Below are positions 1-5,111 of a stretch of DNA of 5,748 bases, in pieces; positions within the stretch are counted from its first letter, which is position 1, and every line of letters begins with the position of its first letter. Both the position numbers and the translations under genes were made by a program. The notes beneath the pieces were generated by a model, which saw only the letters and a list, made by a program, of their open reading frames with translations, had not been told where the DNA came from and did no database searches. Location: assembly GCA_047615875.1 (NCBI GenBank), contig JBLHGU010000293.1, positions 1 to 5,748 of the forward strand, given 5' to 3'. Source of the DNA: JBLHGU01 sp047615875. Its GTDB lineage: Bacteria; Pseudomonadota; Gammaproteobacteria; Arenicellales; CAJQKF01.

Positions 1-21
1 AGACACGCCAACGTACGCTAA

Positions 22-128
22 CGTAGCTGCAGCGATAGCGGCGTTAGATTTTTTGCCGAAACGCTCACATACGGTGTGTATGCTCGCGCTATCGGTAAAA
101 AATCTGCCTTGCTCTCACTGCAGCTACG
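22..128. repeat. Long imperfect inverted repeat (hairpin-forming)
   Basis: Outer arms CGTAGCTGCAG (22-32) and CTGCAGCTACG (118-128) are perfect reverse complements. Inner arms AGATTTTTT (46-54) and AAAAAATCT (97-105) also pair perfectly, and the pairing runs on through GCCGA/TCGGT. At the centre CATAC (68-72) faces GTATG (78-82). The whole can fold as one long interrupted stem. No protein signal is convincing on either strand. It resembles a decayed palindromic repeat of the REP/MITE kind, but the family is not recognised. The inverted symmetry is seen directly; the mobile origin is inferred. Confidence 0.7.
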
Positions 129-171
129 ACGTCAGACAATCCCCAATATCTTCATGTTTCCACATGGCGAT

Positions 172-194
172 TATTATTTGGGACAGACACTCCA
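172..194. repeat. Dispersed repeat copy 1 (TATTATTTGGGACAGACACT type)
   Basis: TGGGACAGACACTCCA (179-194) is identical to 4112-4127, and TATTATTTGGGACAG (172-186) is identical to 1043-1057. Sequences of this kind (GTGTCTGTCCC on the other strand) are commonly seen near RAYT/Y1 transposase genes in gammaproteobacteria; that link is from memory of the family. No transposase gene is present in the window. Confidence 0.6.
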
Positions 195-291
195 TCCCTA
201 TCCCCATTGATCCTCGGCCGCTGGGCATGGTGGTGATGTTCTAAAGCTTTTCACCATTCCAGCTTAGGGTTTGTGTTCTTTCGGAGTTTGT

Positions 292-660
292 TTAGATATG
301 AGCTTGTGGTGGCTTGATAAGTGACTCCGCAGGAATACCCAAACCTTCATGCAGTTTCCAGATCATTTTCAAAGTCAACGAACGTTTATGGTTTAGAATT
401 TCATAGACACGATTACTCTTACCAATCATTGGCTCGAGGTCTTTTACGGTTAATCCTTTGCGTTCCATTTCAAACTTGATGGCCTCTACGGGGTCGGGCA
501 AGTCCAATGGGAAATGCCTGGCTTCATAGGCTTCGATCAGGGTGACCATTACATCCAGTTTTTCGCCTTCCGGAGTGTCGGGGCTTGCCATCATCAAGCT
601 TTCAATTTCTTTTAATGCCGCTCGGTAGTCGGCATCAGTCTTAATGGGTTTAATGTCCAT
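292..660 (-). CDS. higA: HigA antitoxin, XRE-family HTH regulator
   Basis: This 122-residue protein is the antitoxin of a HigBA type II toxin-antitoxin pair. It should neutralise HigB by binding it and repress the operon by binding DNA. The N-terminal half (about residues 5-58) has the family pattern IKTDADYRAALKEIE, then DTPEGEKLDVMVTLIEAYE and the DPVEAIKFEMERKGLT linker. A helix-turn-helix follows at about residues 70-115 (LTVKDLEPMIGKSNRVYEIL, then NHKRSLTLKMIWKLHEGLGI). Length and layout match the COG5499-type HigA group, where the antitoxin lies downstream of the toxin. The ATG is supported by GGAGGG (667-672) six bases upstream. It starts 17 bases after the higB stop, so the two are co-transcribed. 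No hairpin with a T-run follows its stop. It appears intact. Confidence 0.93.
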   Translation of the reverse strand: MDIKPIKTDADYRAALKEIESLMMASPDTPEGEKLDVMVTLIEAYEARHFPLDLPDPVEAIKFEMERKGLTVKDLEPMIGKSNRVYEILNHKRSLTLKMIWKLHEGLGIPAESLIKPPQAHI

Positions 661-677
661 AGTTATCCCTCCGGCAA

Positions 678-980
678 TTAAATGTTTTGTACGTCAATCT
701 TGTCGTACTGTGTATGGGTACCGATGAATCGGATGTATACAACTCGATAGGCATAGTTGAGCCAAACGACAAGTCGATACTTATTCCCAGCTATATTGAA
801 AACCACTCGCCCGTCTTTAAGGATGCTGGCATTGCTGAAGTCCTGTTTCAGGTCTGCAGGTGTACTCCAGTCGGCATTCAATGCGTGACGGTACCAGGCT
901 AGTGTGGGTTCTTTCGCATCCATGTATTCTGGGTTCGCCTGCCAAAATGATTTCAGTGTCGATAAGGCAATGATTCTCAT
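678..980 (-). CDS. higB: HigB toxin, mRNA interferase
   Basis: This is a 100-residue toxin of the HigB family (RelE-like fold), predicted to cut mRNA, usually on the ribosome, when HigA is depleted. Family signatures are MRIIALSTLKSFW at the start, the block RVVFNIAGNKYRLVV (residues 58-72), and RFIGTHTQYDKID (84-96) with conserved His89, Tyr92, Asp93 and Lys94 near the C-terminus. The start is set at ATG 978-980 because family members normally begin with this MRxIA sequence. The ATG 12 bases upstream (990-992) lies inside the promoter -10 box and is unlikely. No Shine-Dalgarno precedes either ATG, and the predicted transcript start is only one or two bases from 980, so translation may be leaderless. 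It is the first gene of the higB-higA unit and has no frameshift or missing block. Confidence 0.9.
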   Translation of the reverse strand: MRIIALSTLKSFWQANPEYMDAKEPTLAWYRHALNADWSTPADLKQDFSNASILKDGRVVFNIAGNKYRLVVWLNYAYRVVYIRFIGTHTQYDKIDVQNI

Positions 981-987
981 AAGGATG

Positions 988-1016
988 ATCATAGTCCCAA
1001 AATGGGACTATATCAA
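988..1016 (-). promoter_or_regulatory. Predicted sigma70 promoter of higBA
   Basis: On the minus strand, TTGATA (1011-1016, 5 of 6 to consensus) is followed after exactly 17 bases by TATGAT (988-993, 5 of 6). Transcription should start near 981-982, immediately before the higB ATG at 980. This is the strongest promoter-like match I found in the window. Confidence 0.8.
991..1011. promoter_or_regulatory. Probable HigA operator (9+3+9 palindrome)
   Basis: ATAGTCCCA (991-999) and TGGGACTAT (1003-1011) are perfect inverted repeats separated by AAA. The palindrome fills the spacer between the -35 and -10 boxes and overlaps one end of each. A repressor bound here would exclude RNA polymerase. Autorepression of higBA by HigA or the HigBA complex is known for the family; assigning this site to HigA is inference from position and symmetry. 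Confidence 0.75.
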
Positions 1017-1042
1017 TTGTGAATATATAATTATGCGGGACA

Positions 1043-1057
1043 TATTATTTGGGACAG
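1043..1057. repeat. Dispersed repeat copy 2 (partial)
   Basis: TATTATTTGGGACAG is identical to 172-186, but then diverges (GTTCTTC instead of ACACTCC). It lies about 30 bases upstream of the higBA promoter. A further GGGAC occurs at 1037-1041. Confidence 0.5.
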
Positions 1058-1180
1058 GTTCTTCAACCGGTTCAATCATGTTTACTCTTGCCAAATTCAT
1101 GGTCAGATCCCCGAAACTAGGTGGCCTATCGCTCACTGGCAGCCGCTAAAGTTTGAGACACCGTATACGCAAACCATCTG

Positions 1181-1420
1181 CTAACACCGTTTTCTGCTTT
1201 GTATGAATAAGACTACAAAGCAGGATAGGATCAGGTAGACCGACCATTTTAAAATTACAAAAATCCCATAAAAAAACACGAAGGAACTAACCTCAAGGGC
1301 CTTCGCCAATAATTTTCCCAACATCTTCATATTCTTGTCCCAGGATGAATTTAACGACGATAGTAAACGCACTACAAGCTCATAGGGTGAGCCTCTGTTG
1401 AATTTGATTTTAATTTCCAT
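1181..1420 (-). CDS. Doubtful small membrane protein ORF
   Basis: From ATG 1418-1420 this reads 79 residues. The N-terminal half is basic and polar (MEIKIKFNRGSPYELVVRLL), followed by a strongly hydrophobic stretch (SFVFFYGIFVILKW, then SVYLILSCFVVLFI) that could form one or two membrane helices, and a basic tail SRKRC. I do not recognise it. Against it being a gene: there is no Shine-Dalgarno, the start codon lies at the edge of a dispersed repeat (1419-1473), the base composition is AT-rich, and the last part overlaps a 10-bp inverted repeat. An ATG at 1433-1435 would add five residues encoded wholly by repeat DNA. Confidence 0.25.
   Translation of the reverse strand: MEIKIKFNRGSPYELVVRLLSSLNSSWDKNMKMLGKLLAKALEVSSFVFFYGIFVILKWSVYLILSCFVVLFIQSRKRC
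1194..1223. repeat. 10-bp perfect inverted repeat
   Basis: CTGCTTTGTA (1194-1203) pairs perfectly with TACAAAGCAG (1214-1223) across a 10-base loop. On neither strand is the hairpin followed by a T-run, so it is not a canonical intrinsic terminator. Confidence 0.45.
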
Positions 1421-1473
1421 ATGGGACAGACACACTAAGCCATAAAAATGCCGAGTATACTCCGGCCCTATCA
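1419..1473. repeat. Dispersed 55-bp repeat, copy A
   Basis: It aligns without gaps to 4109-4163, 47 of 55 bases identical, both beginning ATATGGGACAGACAC. An internal palindrome GAGTATACTC (1453-1462), flanked by GCC and GGC, can form a short REP-like hairpin. It lies just downstream of the fragmentary gene ending at 1493. It resembles sequences linked to RAYT/Y1 transposases, but no such gene is in view. Confidence 0.75.
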
Positions 1474-1492
1474 GCAGGCTGGTTTACAAGGT

Positions 1493-1951
1493 TTACACCA
1501 ACTCGGGGAACGCATCTTCGAGCCATTGCCTGAAATTTCGTTTCGCCCTGAACTCCCCGTGCATCCGACTTATTTCTGCAAACAACATCTTTACCTGCAT
1601 TGCATCCATGGCAGATGGCACTTCCTGCAACAATGCGATCGCCGCCTTATAGGATGGATTGTTCGCACGTTTTACCAGATATTCCGCGAGGCGAATTACG
1701 ATCGGTAATATTCGCAGCGGCTGATCACGGTTGGCGCGGATGACTTCTCTGAGTAATTCCTCGCTCAATTCCTGGTGTTCGGCTACTTCGAGGGCGAGTA
1801 GTGGTTTTGCTTCATCGAGATGTAGCTCGGCGATTTGAAAGTGAGTCTGGTGCCGAATGTTCTGTTCATTGATAGAAATCAAATGGGTTAAGGCATTCTC
1901 GTACCAGTTACTGTCGTCACCAAGTACCCACAGGGCATAAATGCTCGGTGC
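1493..1951 (-). pseudogene. 3' fragment of a gene for an alpha-helical protein (possibly SWIM zinc-finger type)
   Basis: The frame is open from a stop at 1952-1954 to 1493 and reads protein-like from its first codons (SIYALWVLGDDSNWYENAL and onward), about 153 residues. It has no ATG near its beginning: a TTG at 1880-1882 would give 129 residues but lies in mid-domain. The sequence is almost entirely helical with repeat-like pairs (HFQIAELHLDEAKPLLALEV; ILPIVIRLAEYLVKRANN) and ends MHGEFRAKRNFRQWLEDAF. That tail recalls the C-terminus of SWIM zinc-finger or DUF6880-like proteins, a weak resemblance from memory. The 5' part is missing, and the frame meets a piece of IS91-type transposase at about 1945-1955. 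A small intact gene starting at TTG is the alternative, but I think it less likely. Confidence 0.6.
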
Positions 1952-2037
1952 TTACTATTCGGTGCGAATACACCGTGGAATCGAGTTAAATTGGCTCTGG
2001 GTTTCGGCACCAGTGCGGCAAGCCGAGCCATAAAAGC
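1942..2037 (-). pseudogene. Fragment of IS91-family (Y2) transposase
   Basis: The minus strand reads FMARLAALVPKPRANLTRF followed by HGVFAPNSKHRA. This is the characteristic block toward the C-terminal end of IS91-type transposases (Y2_Tnp family, usual pattern ARLAALVPxPRxNLxRxHGVFAPN). Upstream (to about 2124) the frame stays open but no longer resembles the family, and the catalytic region is absent. Downstream the similarity stops at KHR, exactly where the neighbouring gene fragment begins. It is a relic of an insertion followed by deletion, not a functional element. Confidence 0.75.
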
Positions 2038-2187
2038 AGACCAGGCTGAAACCATCGAAAGATTGGGTGGTGTAGAAGCGATTCTTAATTCAGACGAATT
2101 CGATTGCACTCCAGTTGGAAGCAAGTCTGTCTAGAGATTAAAGAAAGTAGGGTTTAGACTCCCACTTACGCAGGGTACATTTTAAGT

Positions 2188-2219
2188 CAGACCCCATTTT
2201 ATTTGTAAAATGGGGTCTG
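2188..2219. repeat. Perfect 14-bp inverted repeat CAGACCCCATTTTA
   Basis: CAGACCCCATTTTA (2188-2201) and its exact complement (2206-2219) are separated by TTTG. It begins seven bases past the stop of the amine oxidase gene, so its hairpin could protect or end that transcript. There is no T-run on either strand, so it is not a classic intrinsic terminator. AAATGGGGTCTGAC is a sequence often seen at RAYT-associated elements in gammaproteobacteria (family knowledge). I favour a mobile-repeat origin. Confidence 0.75.
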
Positions 2220-2225
2220 CGATAC

Positions 2226-3920
2226 TCAGTAGTTTTGATGGATCTCCTTGGCAACACGCTCGGCTGACGCTATCGCCCCGTTCATATAAGACCAACCTTC
2301 CTCATCATAGGCTTCACCCGAAAAGTAAATATTTCCTTCAGGAGCCCATTGCGCTCCCCACCAGGAGGTCATCGTGCCAACGACAGGTGAGATAAATGCG
2401 CCCTTCGCTAACGGATCGTCCCACCAGTTAGAGACCACAGCGTTGCCGTTATACATTCCGGTAATGCCACCGCCCCAGAGATTCTCAAACTGGGCAAGCA
2501 AACCCTGGACGACCAACGGATCGGCAGTCCCCTGAATAACATTATTGTCCATTGCTCGACTAGCAACACCGCCGTTATAGTCGACTAAAATACCCTTAGA
2601 CGACGGGTGGCCAGCATCGCCTTCCCAGAGGGATATAAACTTGTCCGGATCAGACCAGATTCGTGCTGACTGGTGTACCTCGTTACCATTAATGTTCTGT
2701 GTGAAGTCCCAGGGCCGGCCGTTGAACTCCATAATAACTTTGCCATTATCAGAAGTAACTACCTGCGCGATGGCATCGTTCTTTTCCGGGATAAACCCGT
2801 TAGAGATGCGCACATCGATGTCGATATCTCGAATCAGCCCCATTGGCAATGACAGGACCAGCACATCACAGGTTTCATCGGCTCCAGTATCAAAAACCAG
2901 AGTGTAAGGTCCCTCGTAAGGACCAACGATCGCTTCCAGCTTGCGCTCTGTCTCTATGCTACCATTGGGTAACTCGGCTGCCATACCATGCATAATCTGA
3001 TCGTTACCCCCGACAACGTGAAAACGCTCGTCGGTTCCGGCGAGTGGCAGGCCACCCGAGTTGTGTGGATTGTAGGCGAGTAGATAAAGCAAATTTAGCG
3101 CTGAGTTATCGGGGCCAGTCGCTCCATTGTCGTCAATGACACCATATTCAGCTATCAAATCAGTCAATAATAATTTGTGTACCCAATGACTGCTGGAATA
3201 ACCAATTTCCTCCAACCAGCCGATCGCATTTAAATTATCCAGTCGAATGTGTTCAGCCGTATGCACAGTGTTGTATTGTGGTTGCCAGGGTGCATCCTGA
3301 TGAGAGCTTTTCATGGTTTGATAGAGGCCGCCAACCCACTCATCCAGCAGATCGTGTTCGCTGTACAACTGGTTATTAATGAAATAACTTTCTTCATCGC
3401 CGACACTCAGTTTGTTAGCGTCTTCCAGTGTCAGATTCAACTGGTGAGCCAGGTTTCGGATCGCGTTATGTTCGGTTGAAATAAACTCTCCACCCCATTC
3501 AACGACACGATTTTCACTGCCGAAACTGGGATTGGAGAACATGCGCCCGCCGACTCGATCTCTCGCCTCGTAAATGGTCGAATTTAAACCGTATTGCTGC
3601 AGTCTGTGTGCGGTTCTAAGTCCACCGGCACCGGCACCAATGATTGCAATATTTGGTTGAGCGGCGTGCCCGGGGCTATGTGCTGCGAATGCACCTGGAC
3701 TAAGCGACAACATACCAGCGCCAAGACCGAGACCACCTGCGGTTTTCATAAAATCACGGCGCTGCTTTTGTTCTTCTCTCTCCGCAACTAATTTCTTTCT
3801 GAGTGCCTTGTCCTGTTCGAGCAGTTCTTTGACAGGAACACCTTTTTCATCCGATAGCGCCTTGGCTCGATGAATTCTTCTAATCGCAGCTGTAATAGAG
3901 GCATAATTCATATGCTTCAT
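2226..3920 (-). CDS. Tat-exported FAD-dependent flavin amine oxidase
   Basis: This 564-residue protein of the flavin amine oxidase family (MAO / L-amino-acid oxidase type) should oxidise an amine or amino acid, giving the imine and H2O2; the substrate cannot be told. A twin-arginine signal QRRDFMK (53-59) precedes a hydrophobic stretch (61-79) and a likely cut near AFA-AH (79-81), so it probably works folded in the periplasm. FAD-binding features are IAIIGAGAGGL (91-101), YEARDRVGGRM (117-127), VVEWGGEFI (139-147), VVGGNDQI (302-309) and VLVLSLPMGLI (353-363). NGKVIMEFNGRPW (392-404) places Lys394 at the conserved MAO lysine. The C-terminal YFSGEAYDEEGWSYMNGAI (532-550) matches the family's closing flavin motif, with Tyr545 where MAO has a cage tyrosine. 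No cysteine is present there, so FAD is likely non-covalent. The ATG has AAGGA (3929-3933) eight bases upstream. The 53-residue charged segment before the twin arginines is unusually long. Confidence 0.92.
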   Translation of the reverse strand: MKHMNYASITAAIRRIHRAKALSDEKGVPVKELLEQDKALRKKLVAEREEQKQRRDFMKTAGGLGLGAGMLSLSPGAFAAHSPGHAAQPNIAIIGAGAGGLRTAHRLQQYGLNSTIYEARDRVGGRMFSNPSFGSENRVVEWGGEFISTEHNAIRNLAHQLNLTLEDANKLSVGDEESYFINNQLYSEHDLLDEWVGGLYQTMKSSHQDAPWQPQYNTVHTAEHIRLDNLNAIGWLEEIGYSSSHWVHKLLLTDLIAEYGVIDDNGATGPDNSALNLLYLLAYNPHNSGGLPLAGTDERFHVVGGNDQIMHGMAAELPNGSIETERKLEAIVGPYEGPYTLVFDTGADETCDVLVLSLPMGLIRDIDIDVRISNGFIPEKNDAIAQVVTSDNGKVIMEFNGRPWDFTQNINGNEVHQSARIWSDPDKFISLWEGDAGHPSSKGILVDYNGGVASRAMDNNVIQGTADPLVVQGLLAQFENLWGGGITGMYNGNAVVSNWWDDPLAKGAFISPVVGTMTSWWGAQWAPEGNIYFSGEAYDEEGWSYMNGAIASAERVAKEIHQNY

Positions 3921-3959
3921 GTTTATGTTCCTTTTATTTTTATCTGAGACATCCCTTTC

Positions 3960-3988
3960 AAAACAAAACGATCAATAGCTGATCGCTT
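3960..3988 (-). terminator. Terminator-like hairpin in the amine oxidase leader
   Basis: On the minus strand AAGCGATCA pairs with TGATCGTTT (nine pairs, one G-U) across GCTAT, followed by a T-rich tract TTTTGTTTT (3968-3960) that overlaps the foot of the stem. It lies between the predicted promoter and the start codon, about 45 bases before the ATG. It could attenuate transcription, but the stem is short and AT-rich and the T-tract is interrupted. Confidence 0.35.
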
Positions 3989-4050
3989 TAGCGGAGATAG
4001 AAGTCAGTAGTGGGTTAATTTGACTGGGGTTCTGATGGACCCAGCTATTA

Positions 4051-4078
4051 CTTATAGTCGGAAGTCACTATAAATCAA
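4051..4078 (-). promoter_or_regulatory. Candidate promoter of the amine oxidase gene, with inverted repeat
   Basis: On the minus strand TTGATT (4073-4078, 4 of 6) and TATAAG (4051-4056, 5 of 6) are 16 bases apart, predicting a leader of about 120 bases. An inverted repeat TTATAGT (4052-4058) / ACTATAA (4067-4073), with an 8-base spacer, covers the -10 box and much of the spacer, so a dimeric regulator could bind there. This is prediction by pattern only. Confidence 0.4.
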
Positions 4079-4108
4079 TGCCATCGGTATAATTCATAGC
4101 ATTGCATC

Positions 4109-4163
4109 ATATGGGACAGACACTCCAGACCATAAAAGTGCCGAGAATACTCAGGCCGTATCA
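4109..4163. repeat. Dispersed 55-bp repeat, copy B
   Basis: It is 47 of 55 identical to 1419-1473, in the same orientation, and shares TGGGACAGACACTCCA with 179-194. The internal palindrome is GAGAATACTC (4143-4152), one mismatch from perfect, flanked by GCC and GGC. It sits about 30 bases upstream of the predicted amine oxidase promoter. With copy A it brackets the gene fragments and the amine oxidase gene. Confidence 0.75.
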
Positions 4164-4467
4164 ATAAACAACAGTATGCGAGATAAAACCTGGTCAGAAA
4201 GTCTAGCTGTGGGGTGGGGTGTGGAGACTTTGTTGAAAAAGTATTTTACCTGGCATCAGGGCCACTAATAGGGAAATTACCTCAATAGTACAGTCAACTA
4301 ATTCCGGACAGTAAATTAGGTTTTTCTTCAGCCACGGCAGGAGCCAACCCGTCATTGGCAGTGTGCAGCTATTGCCAATGGTGGACATGATTCGCTTCCA
4401 TGCGATTCAAAGTGATTGTCGAGTCTCGTGCTGGAAGAGCATGTTTCGGCCACAAGCGTTAGATGAC
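4164..4467. other. Intergenic stretch without a supported gene
   Basis: It contains a G-rich tract on the plus strand (4210-4224) flanked by AAAGTCT (4198-4204) and AGACTTT (4225-4231), and the inverted repeat at 4353-4380. A 61-codon frame on the minus strand (4203-4388) has no ribosome site or recognisable family and is not accepted. No intrinsic terminator is seen for the small-gene cluster to the right. Confidence 0.5.
4353..4380. repeat. 8-bp perfect inverted repeat CATTGGCA/TGCCAATG
   Basis: CATTGGCA (4353-4360) and TGCCAATG (4373-4380) are perfect complements with a 12-base spacer; two further pairs (one G-U) can extend the stem inward. It could be an operator-like site or a hairpin in the trailer of the small-gene cluster. 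No T-run follows on either strand. Confidence 0.4.
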
Positions 4468-4683
4468 TCACGGCCAAATTTGGTAAAGATAGCGCGTCAT
4501 TTTGTCCGATTCGAGCGCAGTTAAGAACTCCTCCTCAGACTCCTTGATGAGGCTGAGCGCAATAAACTCGTTGCCCTCAGCCTTGAACCTGTCAAGTAAA
4601 TCAACGGCAGCCTGATAATTTCGCTTCCAGAAAGCTCTGTTTTGCTTGGTGTAATCGTGGGCCTCGTACCATAGCCTGTCCAT
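4468..4683 (-). CDS. Hypothetical soluble protein, 71 residues
   Basis: The product is charged and probably all-helical, with no membrane segment (AVDLLDRFKAEGNEFIALSL, then IKESEEEFLTALESDKMTRY). I do not recognise a family. The start is uncertain: ATG 4681-4683 has no Shine-Dalgarno. Upstream the same frame is open for ten more sense codons (IAYAETYPTA), which read like protein, back to the amber stop of the preceding 48-residue ORF in the same frame. It may start at ATG 4683, or be the 3' half of a once longer gene split by that amber codon. It is the last gene of the leftward small-gene cluster; other frames across it are shadows. Confidence 0.55.
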   Translation of the reverse strand: MDRLWYEAHDYTKQNRAFWKRNYQAAVDLLDRFKAEGNEFIALSLIKESEEEFLTALESDKMTRYLYQIWP

Positions 4684-4713
4684 GGCTGTGGGATAGGTTT
4701 CAGCATATGCTAT

Positions 4714-4860
4714 CTAGCGCTTGGGATGTTTCGAAATTGTCTGGTCACGTACTTGCTGCGCGGGAGCGCCATAACGGAACTCGACGACCGTAAGAATAAT
4801 CCCCACAATCATAATTGCGAAGACTGCCATCGCGATGTATAAGAGATTTCCCTGAATCAT
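4714..4860 (-). CDS. Small single-span membrane protein, 48 residues
   Basis: The minus-strand frame from ATG 4858-4860 begins MIQGNLLYIAMAVFAIMIVG, then IILTVVEFRYGAPAQQ, and ends in a basic tail TISKHPKR before TAG (4714-4716). Residues 5-27 form one clear membrane helix; the polar C-terminal 20 residues probably face the cytoplasm by the positive-inside rule. Its ATG overlaps the TGA of the upstream 61-residue gene as ATGA (4857-4860), a typical translational-coupling junction, with AGGG nine bases upstream as a weak ribosome site. The tight overlap is the main evidence that it is a real gene. No family is recognised. Confidence 0.65.
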   Translation of the reverse strand: MIQGNLLYIAMAVFAIMIVGIILTVVEFRYGAPAQQVRDQTISKHPKR

Positions 4861-5042
4861 CGCTTTGCACCCTGCGCAGCCAGTGCGGCAAGTTTGAAAT
4901 AGATTCCGAAAGCAAGAATGGACGGCACCCAGATTGCCGTGAAGAGGGCTTGCGATGTCTCTCCATTAAAATAGGAAAATCCAGAAACGGCAAATGAGAC
5001 CGTCACGGCTAAAATTATAAAAAAATCGGATAATCTAAACAT
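4857..5042 (-). CDS. Small two-span membrane protein, 61 residues
   Basis: The protein has two hydrophobic segments, about residues 7-25 (FFIILAVTVSFAVSGFSYF) and 32-54 (ALFTAIWVPSILAFGIYFKL), joined by a short polar loop NGETSQ, with a basic end QGAKR. It is predicted to sit in the inner membrane as a hairpin. ATG 5040-5042 has a strong ribosome site AAGGAG (5051-5056) eight bases upstream, the best in the cluster. It overlaps the next gene by four bases (ATGA). The function is unknown; I do not recognise a family, though a subunit or accessory role with its two small membrane neighbours is plausible. Confidence 0.75.
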   Translation of the reverse strand: MFRLSDFFIILAVTVSFAVSGFSYFNGETSQALFTAIWVPSILAFGIYFKLAALAAQGAKR

Positions 5043-5111
5043 ATTTCTTTCTCCTTTTGGATTTATAGAAGCCGGCCGTTATGGTCGACGGTAAACAGAT
5101 TTTCAATTAAC

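Noticed and set aside
53..244. 63-codon plus-strand frame starting MPKRSHTV
   Set aside because: It runs through the long inverted repeat and a dispersed repeat, has no ribosome site and no family resemblance.
904..1149. 81-codon plus-strand frame crossing the higB start, promoter and operator
   Set aside because: Its first part is antisense to higB and the remainder covers regulatory and repeat DNA; no ribosome site.
1888..2124. Treating the whole minus-strand TTG-started 78-codon frame as a gene
   Set aside because: Only residues about 31-61 resemble a known family (IS91 transposase); both ends are unrelated sequence, so it is a fragment.
2188..2219. Calling the CAGACCCC palindrome an intrinsic terminator
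   Set aside because: No T-run follows the stem on either strand, and the sequence fits a dispersed repeat type better.
4203..4388. 61-codon minus-strand frame (MSTIGNSC...)
   Set aside because: No Shine-Dalgarno, no recognisable family, and its beginning overlaps the 8-bp inverted repeat; I treat it as chance.
4521..4706. 61-codon minus-strand frame MLKPIPQPW...
   Set aside because: It overlaps 4468-4683 in another frame and is rich in Ser, Arg and Leu as a shadow would be; the other frame is more protein-like.
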